Origin: Haloechinothrix aidingensis
Lineage (GTDB): Bacteria; Actinomycetota; Actinomycetes; Mycobacteriales; Pseudonocardiaceae
DNA: 64,000 nucleotides
Assembly: GCF_013450155.1 (NCBI RefSeq)
Contig: NZ_JACCKD010000006.1
Coordinates: forward strand, 124,001-188,000
Reading direction: 5' to 3'
Part shown: in pieces, positions 16,991 through 24,973 of the stretch
How the letters are laid out: the number at the start of each line of letters is the position of its first letter
How positions within the stretch are numbered: the first letter of the stretch is position 1
The notes under the pieces: generated by a model
The model's input: only the letters and a program-made list of their open reading frames with translations
Databases searched by the model: none
Told to the model about the DNA's origin: nothing
Translations under genes and position numbers: made by a program

Positions 16991-17977
16991 ATGTCGAACG
17001 AGCCACCTGTCGGCGTATTCGTCACCACATCGACCCCGCCGGAGAAGATTCCGTCGGTGGCCGCCGCGGCCGAGGAACTCGGATACGGGGAGGTGTGGGT
17101 CGCCGAGGATTACTTCTGTTACGGCGGATTCACCGGCGCGGCCCTCGCGCTGCAGGCAACGGAACGAATCAAGGTAGGGCTGGGGGTAGTCGCGTCGACG
17201 CCCCGGCATCCTGCCGTCACCGCCATGGAGATCGCCACCCTGGCCCGGACCTATCCTGGCAGGTTCCTGCCGGGCATCGGGCACGGTGTGCCGTTCTGGA
17301 CGCACCAGATGGGGCTGACCGCGAAGTCACCGTTGACCGCGCTGACCGAGTGCATCGATGGAATCCGTGGTCTGCTCGCGGGAGAGACCCTCGACGCCGA
17401 GGGTGACTACTTCACGTTCCGCTCAGTCGCCGCCACGCATTGCCCCGAACAAGAAGTGCCCCTGCTGACCGGGGTCGTGGGACCGAAATCGCTGCGGCTG
17501 TCCGGCCGGATCGCCGACGGCACGGTCATGAGCGTCCTGACCGGCACTGCCTATCTGGACGGTGCCACGAAGCACATTCACGAGGGCATGGCCGAGACCG
17601 GGCGCACCGATCACCTCACTCCCACGTTGGCGCTGTTCAGTGTCGACAAGGACAGCAAGCGAGCCAGGGACGCGGTGCGTCAGGTGGTCGCTCAGTACAT
17701 CACCGTTCTCGGTCCGAAGAACCCCCTGACCGGAGCGTTCGGCTACAACGACCACGTCGCGGAGCTGCTCGAGCGGGAACCGGACCGATTCGCCGAGGCA
17801 ATGCCCGACGAGTGGATCGATACGCTTGCCGTTGCCGGGAATCCGGACGAAGTAGCCGCTCGGATCACCGAGCTGCGCGCCGCAGGGGCCACGAGCGTCG
17901 TGCTCGCTCCCGTCAATGGTGACACTGTCCATGACGAGCTGCGGCTCACGGCGTCGGCAGTCTTGCCCCACCTGTGA
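16991..17977 (+). CDS. LLM-class (F420/FMN) oxidoreductase, copy 1
   Basis: This 328-residue luciferase-like protein starts six bases after AGGAG. It has a TIM-barrel N-terminal stretch with WVAEDYFCYGGF near residue 35, HPAVTAMEIATLARTYPGRF near 75, and GVVGPKSLRLSGRIADG near 160. Actinobacterial LLM proteins usually use F420, and FO synthase is encoded in this window. Annotation pipelines often label such proteins as methylene-tetrahydromethanopterin reductase (Mer)-like. It ends the rightward hydroxylase operon. A close relative is encoded at 61881-62867, and shared unusual segments show the two are paralogs. It may reduce or oxidise the same ring substrate, or act as a Mer-like C1 enzyme. 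Confidence 0.88.
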   Translation: MSNEPPVGVFVTTSTPPEKIPSVAAAAEELGYGEVWVAEDYFCYGGFTGAALALQATERIKVGLGVVASTPRHPAVTAMEIATLARTYPGRFLPGIGHGVPFWTHQMGLTAKSPLTALTECIDGIRGLLAGETLDAEGDYFTFRSVAATHCPEQEVPLLTGVVGPKSLRLSGRIADGTVMSVLTGTAYLDGATKHIHEGMAETGRTDHLTPTLALFSVDKDSKRARDAVRQVVAQYITVLGPKNPLTGAFGYNDHVAELLEREPDRFAEAMPDEWIDTLAVAGNPDEVAARITELRAAGATSVVLAPVNGDTVHDELRLTASAVLPHL

Positions 17978-18191
17978 GCTGCGAAGACCGGGCACGCGCC
18001 GGTACGTTGGCCCGCATGCCGACCGGAGGTCTGGTGTGGTCTGCCACGCCACCCGGATTCCGTACTCGACCTGCTACCGGCCGTTCCGCCACCGCACGGT
18101 GCCGGTGCGGCGGGCATCGACACCGCACAACGACGTCGACACGCCCCCACCTGCGGTGGCGTGACCATCGGTCCGGCGAAGGAGTTTCTTG

Positions 18192-18974
18192 ATGGCACAC
18201 ACCCCAGCACGGGCGCGGACGGGTGACCGGCCAGAGCTGTCCGTGCATGCCGATAGCGACGAACTGTCGGCGGCAGTGGCCGCACGGCTGCTCATGCGCA
18301 TCGTGGACGTGCAGGCGACTCGGGGGGCGGCGTCTGTCGTACTCACGGGCGGAAGGACCGGGATCGCCGTCCTGCGACAGGTGTACGGCATGTGCACTGA
18401 CAGCGCGGTGGACTGGAGTAGAGTGAATGTGTTCTGGAGCGACGAGCGCTTCGTGGATCGCGCCGATCCGGAGCGAAACGAGCAGCAAGCGCGCGAGGCG
18501 CTCCTCGATCACGTTCCGGTCGATCCGGAACGGATCTACGCGATGGAGGCGCGCGGCGGCCGGTTCGGTACCGACGTGGAAGCTGCCGCGGCAGGTTATC
18601 GCGACATTCTCGCTGCCCACTCGCTGGATGCTGGACGCCCGTTGTTCGACATATGCTTGCTCGGAGTAGGGGAGGAGGGCCACATCGGCTCCCTCTTCCC
18701 GCACACCCACGCGGCAGCGGAGTGGGAGTCGGGGGCAGTGGGCGTGCGGGACTGTCCGAAGCCGCCTACGACACGTATCACCCTGACACTCGCCTCGATC
18801 TGTCGCGCCGATGAGGTGTGGCTGATCACCGATGGAGCAGCCAAGGCGGGCGCGGTGGCCACGGCGCTGACGACAAGTGACTCGCAGGCACTGCCCGCCG
18901 CAGGTGCGCGCGGGCGGACTCGTACTCTCTGGTTCGTCGATGAGCAAGCAGCGAGCCGAGTCGAGTACGTGTGA
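18192..18974 (+). CDS. pgl: 6-phosphogluconolactonase
   Basis: The 260-residue protein matches the DevB/Pgl family: VLTGGRTGIAVL near residue 55, VNVFWSDERFV near 85 and the signature LLGVGEEGHIGSLFPH near 160. It hydrolyses 6-phosphogluconolactone, the product of both Zwf and Fgd, to 6-phosphogluconate. The ATG at 18192 follows AAGGAG by seven bases; a TTG just upstream is ignored. It converges on the deoR gene. It lies near the tal-gnd-pgi-fgd operon but on a separate transcript. With no zwf gene in the window, its lactone is probably supplied by the F420-dependent dehydrogenase. Confidence 0.92.
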   Translation: MAHTPARARTGDRPELSVHADSDELSAAVAARLLMRIVDVQATRGAASVVLTGGRTGIAVLRQVYGMCTDSAVDWSRVNVFWSDERFVDRADPERNEQQAREALLDHVPVDPERIYAMEARGGRFGTDVEAAAAGYRDILAAHSLDAGRPLFDICLLGVGEEGHIGSLFPHTHAAAEWESGAVGVRDCPKPPTTRITLTLASICRADEVWLITDGAAKAGAVATALTTSDSQALPAAGARGRTRTLWFVDEQAASRVEYV

Positions 18975-19115
18975 ACCCGTGACGACGATGGGTTCGCTCG
19001 TACCCGCGAAACATTCGTGGTCGGGCATGGTCCCGGTACGCGCCGGCGACCGTGGCCGCAGCGATCGGGCAATGGTTGGTATGTCGCGTTGTCGCGGGAG
19101 TCCGTGATCGTGCGA

Positions 19116-19901
19116 CTATCCGGCACTGGACTCTGTTTCGATCAGGTAGGGCGTGCGCGTGAGCTGGTCGCCGTACTGTTCCGCTGTGCCGGTCGGCAGC
19201 TGAGGATCGGTGATGATCTGGGTTATCTCGTCGAGGGCGGCCACTTTGGCCAGGGTGTGGTGACCGAACTTGGAGCTGTCGGTGACGACGATGGTGGAGA
19301 CGGCCGCGGCGATCATCGCGCGCTTGATCGGGACTTCGAGGGTGTTGGTGTTGGTGATGCCTGCTGCAGGATGGATGGCATCGGCGCCGAGGAAGGTCCA
19401 GTCGGCGGCGTAGTCGGCCAGGAAGGCTTCGGCGCGGTCGCCGACGAGTGTGTATACCGATCCGAGCAGTTCACCGCCGGTGACCAGCAACCGGATGTCG
19501 GGGACGGTGGCGACGAACTTGGCGATGCGCAGGTCGTTGGTGATCACGGTCAGACTCTCGTGGGTGCGCAGGGCGGCGGCGACCTCGTAGGTGGTCGAGC
19601 CGCTGTCGAGGATGACGGTGTCACCGGGCCGTACGAGGGCTGCGGCGGCAGCCGCGATCGCGGTCTTCTCGCCGCGGCGTTCGGTCTGTTTCATGGCGTA
19701 GGGCAGCTCGCCCGCTACGCCGGGGGCCGGGCGAGCGCCGCCGTGGGTGCGTTGCACCTGACCGGCGCGGGCGAGAGCGTCGAGGTCCCGGCGAATGGTC
19801 GAGGTGTCGACGCCCATGCGGTTGGCGAGCTCTCTGGCCTCGACGTAGCCGTCGGCGAGGAGCCGGTGCAGGATCTCGCGCCGACGAGTACTAGCGAGCA
19901 T
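19116..19901 (-). CDS. DeoR/GlpR-family transcriptional regulator
   Basis: This 261-residue regulator has an N-terminal DeoR winged helix (MLASTRRREILHRLL, then DTSTIRRDLDALARAGQVQR) and a C-terminal sugar-phosphate sensor domain (VILDSGSTTYEVA, then NDLRIA). The start at 19901 follows GGAGGG; the longer open frame is non-coding-like. DeoR proteins usually repress and are released by a phosphorylated sugar. It is divergent from the tal-gnd-pgi-fgd-fbiC operon, and the 221-bp gap holds two matching palindromes. I infer that it represses that operon and itself, with a pentose or hexose phosphate as inducer. Confidence 0.92.
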   Translation of the reverse strand: MLASTRRREILHRLLADGYVEARELANRMGVDTSTIRRDLDALARAGQVQRTHGGARPAPGVAGELPYAMKQTERRGEKTAIAAAAAALVRPGDTVILDSGSTTYEVAAALRTHESLTVITNDLRIAKFVATVPDIRLLVTGGELLGSVYTLVGDRAEAFLADYAADWTFLGADAIHPAAGITNTNTLEVPIKRAMIAAAVSTIVVTDSSKFGHHTLAKVAALDEITQIITDPQLPTGTAEQYGDQLTRTPYLIETESSAG

Positions 19902-19924
19902 GGAGTCCCTCCAGCGGACCGTCG

Positions 19925-19940
19925 TGCATGATTTCGTGCA
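19925..19940. promoter_or_regulatory. Palindromic operator candidate, deoR-proximal
   Basis: The sequence TGCATGATTTCGTGCA is a 16-bp imperfect palindrome 24 bp upstream of the deoR start. It matches the site at 20067-20082, which reads TGCACGAAATCGTGCA, when one is read on the opposite strand. It runs into an 11-bp direct repeat, TGCACACTGTA (19937-19947), that recurs at 20045-20055. Position and repetition point to autoregulation by the DeoR protein. Confidence 0.6.
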
Positions 19941-20021
19941 CACTGTATCAGCTTGTGCAGGAGGGAGAAATTCCGGGGATACGTTTGTGCGGGCTGTTTT
20001 CCCTGGTTTTCGTGTGCGATA

Positions 20022-20027
20022 TTGACA
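20022..20027 (+). promoter_or_regulatory. TTGACA -35-like element for the tal operon
   Basis: A consensus TTGACA lies 96 bp upstream of the tal start. No good -10 hexamer is found at 17 bp, where TGCACA of the 11-bp repeat occurs. If real, the promoter has a weak -10 and would be covered by the palindromes on both sides. Confidence 0.3.
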
Positions 20028-20066
20028 AGAACCTGATGAGCTGATGCACACTGTAGCTCACATAGA

Positions 20067-20082
20067 TGCACGAAATCGTGCA
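20067..20082. promoter_or_regulatory. Palindromic operator candidate, tal-proximal
   Basis: TGCACGAAATCGTGCA is a near-perfect 16-bp palindrome 41 bp upstream of the tal start. The 11-bp repeat TGCACACTGTA lies just before it (20045-20055). Its centre is 142 bp from the deoR-proximal copy, a spacing compatible with DNA looping. It is the likely operator of the pentose phosphate/F420 operon. Confidence 0.6.
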
Positions 20083-20122
20083 CATCGTGGTCGAGCTGTG
20101 CGAGTGTGGAGGGAGTCGCCGG

Positions 20123-21229
20123 ATGGGTGAGGCGTTGCGGGAGCTGGCGTCCAACGGTGTGGCGGTCTGGCTGGACGAGTTGAGCCGGAGGCGTCTACGG
20201 TCCGGCAACCTGGAGGCGCTGGTACGGAGTGGCCAGATCACGGGGGTGACGACGAACCCGACGATCTTTCACCGCTCGTTGAGCGAGGATGTCGCCTACG
20301 CGGATGAACTCGTCGACCTGGCGCAGCTGGGGTTCTCGGCCGACGAGGTGGTGCGCGTACTGACCACGGCCGATGTGCGGTGGGCGTGCGATGTCCTGCG
20401 TGGCGTGCACGACGCCAGTGATGGCCGTGATGGCTGGGTGTCGATCGAGGTGGATCCGCGGCTGGCGCACGATACGGCGCGCACGGTGGCTGAGGCGCGA
20501 CTGTTGTGGTGGATGGTCGACCGGCCGAATGTGCTGATCAAGATTCCGGCGACGGCGGCGGGACTGCCTGCTGTCGCGGCGTGCCTGGGTCAGGGAATCA
20601 ACGTGAATGTCACGTTGATCTTCTCGGTGGATCGTTACCAGGCGGTACTGGTGCGGTTCCTGGAGGGCCTGGAGGCCGCGTACGAGTCCGGCCGGGATCT
20701 GTCGCGGATCGGGTCCGTGGCGTCGTTCTTCGTCAGCAGGATGGATGCCGAGGTGGATCGGCGGCTGGATGCGGCCGGCACCACGGAGGCCGCGGCGTTG
20801 CGGGGACAGGCTGCGATCGCGAACGCGCGGTTGGCCTACGAGCGGTTCGAACATGTCTGCCGCAGTGATCGGTGGCGGCACCTCGAGCGGGCCGGTGCCA
20901 GGCCGCAGCGCCCGTTGTGGGCATCGACGGGGGTGAAGGACCCGGCGTATGACGACACACGCTACGTGACCGAGCTGGTTGCGCCGCGGACGGTGAACAC
21001 GATGCCGGAGGTCACGCGGCGGGCGGTGTCCGATCACGGTGTGATCGGCGGTGATCGCGTCCGGGGCGGCTATGACGAGGCCCGGAGCGTGTTCCGGCGG
21101 CTGGCCGCGGCGGGTGTGGACTACGACCTGGTGGTGCGCCGGTTGGAAAGCGAAGGTGTGGCCGCGTTCCAGGAGTCGTGGAACGGGCTGCTGGAGGATG
21201 TGGACAAGACGATCGCCCGCGTGCGGTGA
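20123..21229 (+). CDS. tal: Transaldolase
   Basis: This 368-residue enzyme is of actinobacterial TalB-type length. The Schiff-base Lys140 lies in NVLIKIPATAAGLPA, and the N-terminal signature is GVTTNPTIF near residue 45. It moves a dihydroxyacetone unit between sedoheptulose-7-phosphate and glyceraldehyde-3-phosphate in the non-oxidative pentose phosphate pathway. The start at 20123 follows GGAGGGAG; an earlier Met would run back over the operator. It opens an operon continuing with gnd, pgi, fgd and fbiC. Transketolase is not in the window. Confidence 0.93.
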   Translation: MGEALRELASNGVAVWLDELSRRRLRSGNLEALVRSGQITGVTTNPTIFHRSLSEDVAYADELVDLAQLGFSADEVVRVLTTADVRWACDVLRGVHDASDGRDGWVSIEVDPRLAHDTARTVAEARLLWWMVDRPNVLIKIPATAAGLPAVAACLGQGINVNVTLIFSVDRYQAVLVRFLEGLEAAYESGRDLSRIGSVASFFVSRMDAEVDRRLDAAGTTEAAALRGQAAIANARLAYERFEHVCRSDRWRHLERAGARPQRPLWASTGVKDPAYDDTRYVTELVAPRTVNTMPEVTRRAVSDHGVIGGDRVRGGYDEARSVFRRLAAAGVDYDLVVRRLESEGVAAFQESWNGLLEDVDKTIARVR

Positions 21230-21262
21230 CGTATCGGCGAGAACGGTAGTTGGGAGATGGCG

Positions 21263-22282
21263 ATGCAGGTGGGCATGGTCGGGGCCGGCCGGATGGGCGC
21301 GAACCTGGCGCGGCGGTTGACGCGGGCCGGGCACGGGTGCGTGGTGTATGACTCGGTCCCTGAGGCGGTGGAGCCGTTGCGGGCCGACGGGGCCCGCACG
21401 GCGTCGTCGCTTGCCGAGCTGGTGGCCGGTCTGGCCACACCGCGGGTGGTGTGGTTGATGGTTCCGGTCGAGCGCACCGGCAGCGTGCTGGACGAGGTGG
21501 CCGGGTTGCTGGATCCGGGTGATGTGGTGATCGATGGCGGCAATTCCTACTATCGCGATTCGGTTGCGCGAGCCCGTGAGCTCGGTGTCGCCGGGATCCG
21601 GTTCGTGGATGTGGGCACCAGCGGTGGGGTGTACGGGCTGCAGCGGGGTTTTTGCCTGATGATCGGTGGGGAGACCGTGACGGTGCGGTGGCTGGATCCG
21701 GTCTTTCGCGCGCTGGCCCCAGGGGGCATGGACGGGGCAGCCGGGGCGCAGTCGAACGGGCAGGTCGACGGCGTCGATACGGCCGAGTTGGGGTATCTGC
21801 ATTGCGGGCCCGCGGGGGCGGGGCATTTCGTCAAGATGGTGCACAACGGTATCGAGTACGGTCAGATGGCCGCGCTGGCCGAAGGGCTGGAGATCCTGCA
21901 GCGAGCCGGTATCGGCGACGGCGCTACCGGGGGCGGCGCCGGGGTGCGGCCGGACGACGCCGAGGTCGATGGTTCCGAGCTGGATGTCGCGCGTATCGCC
22001 GAGGTGTGGCGGCGGGGGAGTGTGATCAGTTCCTGGCTGTTGGATCTGACGGCCGGGGTGCTGCGGGACGACCCGCAGCTGGAGGGGTTCTCCGGGCATG
22101 TGGCCGACTCGGGGGAGGGACGCTGGACGGTGCAGACGGCGGTGGAGGAGGGGGTGCCGGCGTACGTGCTGACCGCGGCGTTGTACGAACGGTTCAGCTC
22201 GCGGCGCAGCCGGGGTTATGCCGATCGTGTGCTGTCCGGGATGCGGCATGCCTTCGGCGGGCATCAGGAAAGGCAACACTGA
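21263..22282 (+). CDS. gnd: 6-phosphogluconate dehydrogenase (decarboxylating), short GndA-type
   Basis: The 339-residue protein begins with a Rossmann motif ([16 protein letters not shown]) and has [12 protein letters not shown] near residue 95 and [16 protein letters not shown] near 118. The catalytic [13 protein letters not shown] follows near 190. The length and the DVGTSGG motif fit the short, often NAD-preferring class. It converts 6-phosphogluconate to ribulose-5-phosphate. ATG at 21263 is preferred because GGGAG lies six bases upstream, while the ATG at 21257 directly abuts it. The loop around residues 215-235 is unusually Gly-rich ([10 protein letters not shown]). The stop shares a base with the pgi start. 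Confidence 0.92.
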   Translation: MQVGMVGAGRMGANLARRLTRAGHGCVVYDSVPEAVEPLRADGARTASSLAELVAGLATPRVVWLMVPVERTGSVLDEVAGLLDPGDVVIDGGNSYYRDSVARARELGVAGIRFVDVGTSGGVYGLQRGFCLMIGGETVTVRWLDPVFRALAPGGMDGAAGAQSNGQVDGVDTAELGYLHCGPAGAGHFVKMVHNGIEYGQMAALAEGLEILQRAGIGDGATGGGAGVRPDDAEVDGSELDVARIAEVWRRGSVISSWLLDLTAGVLRDDPQLEGFSGHVADSGEGRWTVQTAVEEGVPAYVLTAALYERFSSRRSRGYADRVLSGMRHAFGGHQERQH

Positions 22283-23979
22283 TGATGCGGCCGGACGCCG
22301 GGCCGGCCGCGGCGCGGTTGCAGGTGCATCATCACGCGATGCGCGGCAGGCACCTGCGGGAGTTGTTCGCAGCCGATTCCGGGCGCGGCTCGGAGCTGGT
22401 AGCCGAGTACGACGGGTTGTATCTGGACTATGCCAAGACGCACGTCACGGCCGAGACGATCGACCTGCTGGCCGGGATGGCGCGGGAGAGACACCTCGAG
22501 CAAGGCATCCAGGACCTGCTGAGCGGGCAGCCCGTCAACTGCACCGAGGCGCGACCGGCGCTGCATACCGCGCTGCGCACGCCCGCGCACACGACGTTGA
22601 CGGTGGGTGGCTACGACGTGATCTCGCGGGTGCATCGTGTGCTGGATCGCATGGGTGCCTTCGTGGATCGGGTGCGCACCGGGCAGTGGCGCGGCTACAC
22701 CGGGGGACGGATCACGTCGGTGGTCAACATCGGCATCGGAGGGTCCCATCTCGGCCCGGCGATGGCCTATCAGGCGTTGTCGGCCGATGTCAGCGGCGGG
22801 ATCGAGGTGCATTTCGTCTCCAACATCGACGGTCACGACCTCGCCGAGACGCTACGGCGGGTGGATCCTGCCCACACCCTGTTCGTGGTCTCCTCCAAGA
22901 CGTTCACCACCGCCGAGACACTGACCAATGCGCGTACGGCACGAGCGTGGCTTGTCGACGCGCTCGGCGATGCCGACGCGGTCGCGCACCATTTCGTGGC
23001 GGTCTCGACCAACCGCGACGAGGTCGCCGCGTTCGGTATCGCTTCCGAGGCGATGTTCGAGTTCTGGGACTGGGTCGGCGGCCGTTGCTCGCTGCATTCG
23101 GCGATCGGGCTGTCGCTGATGCTGGCCATCGGGCCCGAGCAGTTCCACCGGCTGCTGGCCGGCGCCCACAGCATGGACGAACATTTCCGTTCCGCACCGC
23201 TGCGACGCAACCTGCCGGTGCTGCTGGGGCTGCTCGGGGTGTGGTATCGCAACTATTTCGGTACGACGGCCCACGCGGTGTTGCCCTACGATCAGCGGCT
23301 GTCGCGCTTTCCCGCGTACCTGCAACAGCTCGAGATGGAAAGCAACGGCAAGTCCGTCGACCGTACCGGCAGGCCCGTGCAGGGCAATACCGCTCCGGTG
23401 GTGTGGGGCGAGCCTGGCACCAACGGTCAGCACGCGTTCTTCCAACTGTTGCATCAGGGAACCTGCCTGGTGCCGTGCGAGTTCATCGGGGTGTGCCGGC
23501 CCGCGCATGATCATACCGAGCATCACGACATGCTGGTCGCCAACCTTCTGGCCCAGGGGCAGGCGCTGGCTTTCGGCAGGACCACCGACGAGCTCGCCGC
23601 TGCGGGCGTGCCTGCCTGGCAGCGCCCGCACCGCGTGTGTCCCGGCAACCGGCCGAGTGTCACGGTGCTGCTGCCGAGGTTGACGCCCTACACGCTCGGC
23701 CAGCTCGTCGCCCTGTACGAGCACAAGGCCTTCACCCAGGGCTGGATCTGGGGCATCAACCCGTTCGACCAGTGGGGTGTGGAGCTCGGCAAGACTCTGG
23801 CCGGTGACGTGCTGGCCGATCTGCGTGCCGCGCACCCGCAGCCGCGGCACGACAGCTCCACCCACGGCCTGATGAACCACTACCGCACCCACGCACACCG
23901 CACACCGCCCGCTGCCGCAGCGGGCGGTGTCGATGCCAACCTGAAGGGAGCCTGCGATGCCACTCAAGATCGGGTATAA
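22282..23979 (+). CDS. pgi: Glucose-6-phosphate isomerase
   Basis: The 565-residue enzyme carries both PGI signatures, [15 protein letters not shown] near residue 150 and the late region [18 protein letters not shown] near 495, plus [16 protein letters not shown] near 380. It interconverts fructose-6-phosphate and glucose-6-phosphate and so supplies the Fgd substrate. The ATG at 22282 follows AGGAAAGG and overlaps the gnd stop. The last 30 codons are unusual: they run through a perfect 12-bp hairpin and overlap the fgd start by 23 bp, so the native end may once have been earlier. Confidence 0.94.
   Translation: MMRPDAGPAAARLQVHHHAMRGRHLRELFAADSGRGSELVAEYDGLYLDYAKTHVTAETIDLLAGMARERHLEQGIQDLLSGQPVNCTEARPALHTALRTPAHTTLTVGGYDVISRVHRVLDRMGAFVDRVRTGQWRGYTGGRITSVVNIGIGGSHLGPAMAYQALSADVSGGIEVHFVSNIDGHDLAETLRRVDPAHTLFVVSSKTFTTAETLTNARTARAWLVDALGDADAVAHHFVAVSTNRDEVAAFGIASEAMFEFWDWVGGRCSLHSAIGLSLMLAIGPEQFHRLLAGAHSMDEHFRSAPLRRNLPVLLGLLGVWYRNYFGTTAHAVLPYDQRLSRFPAYLQQLEMESNGKSVDRTGRPVQGNTAPVVWGEPGTNGQHAFFQLLHQGTCLVPCEFIGVCRPAHDHTEHHDMLVANLLAQGQALAFGRTTDELAAAGVPAWQRPHRVCPGNRPSVTVLLPRLTPYTLGQLVALYEHKAFTQGWIWGINPFDQWGVELGKTLAGDVLADLRAAHPQPRHDSSTHGLMNHYRTHAHRTPPAAAAGGVDANLKGACDATQDRV
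23903..23929 (+). repeat. Perfect 12-bp stem-loop inside the pgi 3' end
   Basis: CACCGCCCGCTG and CAGCGGGCGGTG flank a 3-base loop, 28 bp before the fgd start. It is the kind of structure seen between operon genes as a terminator, attenuator or RNA-stability element, yet it is read through as coding sequence here. There is no U-run, so processing or attenuation is more likely than full termination. Confidence 0.5.
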
Positions 23980-24973
23980 GGCCTCAGCCGAACAGTTCGC
24001 ACCCCGCGACCTGGTGGAGTATTCGGTGCTTGCCGAGGAGGTGGGGCTGGACAGCGTGGTGGTCTCGGACCATTTCCTGCCGTGGCGCCGCACCGGAGGG
24101 CACGCGCCGTTCGCGCTGTCGTGGATGAGTGCGGTGGGCGAGCGCACCCGCCGCGTGCAGCTGGGGACCTCGGTGCTGACGCCGACGTTTCGCTACAACC
24201 CCGCGGTGGTGGCCCAGGCCTTCGCGACCATGGGGTGTTTGTATCCCGGCCGGGTCATGCTCGGTGTCGGCACGGGCGAGGCGCTCAACGAGGTGGCCGT
24301 CAGTGGCCGCGAGTGGCCGGAGTTCAAGGAACGCTTCGCCCGGTTGCGCGAGTCGGTGCGGTTGATGCGACAGCTGTGGACCGACGAGGACATCACCTTC
24401 GACGGCGACTACTACACGCTGGCCCACGCCAGCATCTTCGACCGGCCGGAGACCCCGGTGCCGGTCTACGTCGCCGCGGGCGGGCCGATGGTCGCCCGCT
24501 ATGCCGGCCGCGCCGCCGACGGGTTCATCTGCACCAGCGGTAAGGGTATGGAGCTCTACACCGACAAGCTGCTGCCCGCCGTGGAGGAAGGCGCGGCAGC
24601 GGCCGAGCGGGACGCCGCGGGCATCGACCGCATGATCGAAATCAAGATCTCCTACGACCGCGACTACGAACGGGCCCTGGAGAACTGCCGGTTCTGGGCG
24701 CCGCTGTCGCTGACTGCCGAGCAGAAACACTCGGTCACCACCGCCGAGGAGATGGAACGGCTGGCCGACGAACTACCGATCGAGCAGGTGCGGCAGCGCT
24801 GGATCGTGGCCGCGGACCCGGACGAGGCCCTGCGCGCGATCGAACCCTACCTCCAGGCGGGGTTCACCCACCTTGTCGTGCACGGACCCGGTCACGACCA
24901 GCACCGATTCCTCGAACAATTCTCCGCCGACGTCGCACCCAAACTCCGCCAATGGGAAGGAACGCGAGCATGA
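23957..24973 (+). CDS. fgd: F420-dependent glucose-6-phosphate dehydrogenase
   Basis: This 338-residue LLM-family enzyme matches mycobacterial Fgd1 along its whole length: [18 protein letters not shown] at the start, VVSDHFLPW with Asp38, His39 and Trp43, [18 protein letters not shown] near 76, and [10 protein letters not shown] with Glu108. These correspond to the F420-binding and catalytic residues of the known enzyme. It oxidises glucose-6-phosphate to 6-phosphogluconolactone while reducing F420. It is preceded by pgi, overlaps it by 23 bp, and overlaps fbiC as ATGA. This is one of the safest assignments in the window. Confidence 0.96.
   Translation: MPLKIGYKASAEQFAPRDLVEYSVLAEEVGLDSVVVSDHFLPWRRTGGHAPFALSWMSAVGERTRRVQLGTSVLTPTFRYNPAVVAQAFATMGCLYPGRVMLGVGTGEALNEVAVSGREWPEFKERFARLRESVRLMRQLWTDEDITFDGDYYTLAHASIFDRPETPVPVYVAAGGPMVARYAGRAADGFICTSGKGMELYTDKLLPAVEEGAAAAERDAAGIDRMIEIKISYDRDYERALENCRFWAPLSLTAEQKHSVTTAEEMERLADELPIEQVRQRWIVAADPDEALRAIEPYLQAGFTHLVVHGPGHDQHRFLEQFSADVAPKLRQWEGTRA

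Noticed and set aside
20195-22279. A 694-codon open frame on the minus strand over tal and gnd
   Set aside because: It is antisense to two well-supported enzymes and its translation is His/Pro/Arg-rich, the usual product of reading GC-rich genes on the wrong strand.
22852-24147. A 431-codon minus-strand frame over pgi and fgd
   Set aside because: Its sequence has no domain and mirrors the codon bias of pgi on the plus strand; pgi and fgd are certain.
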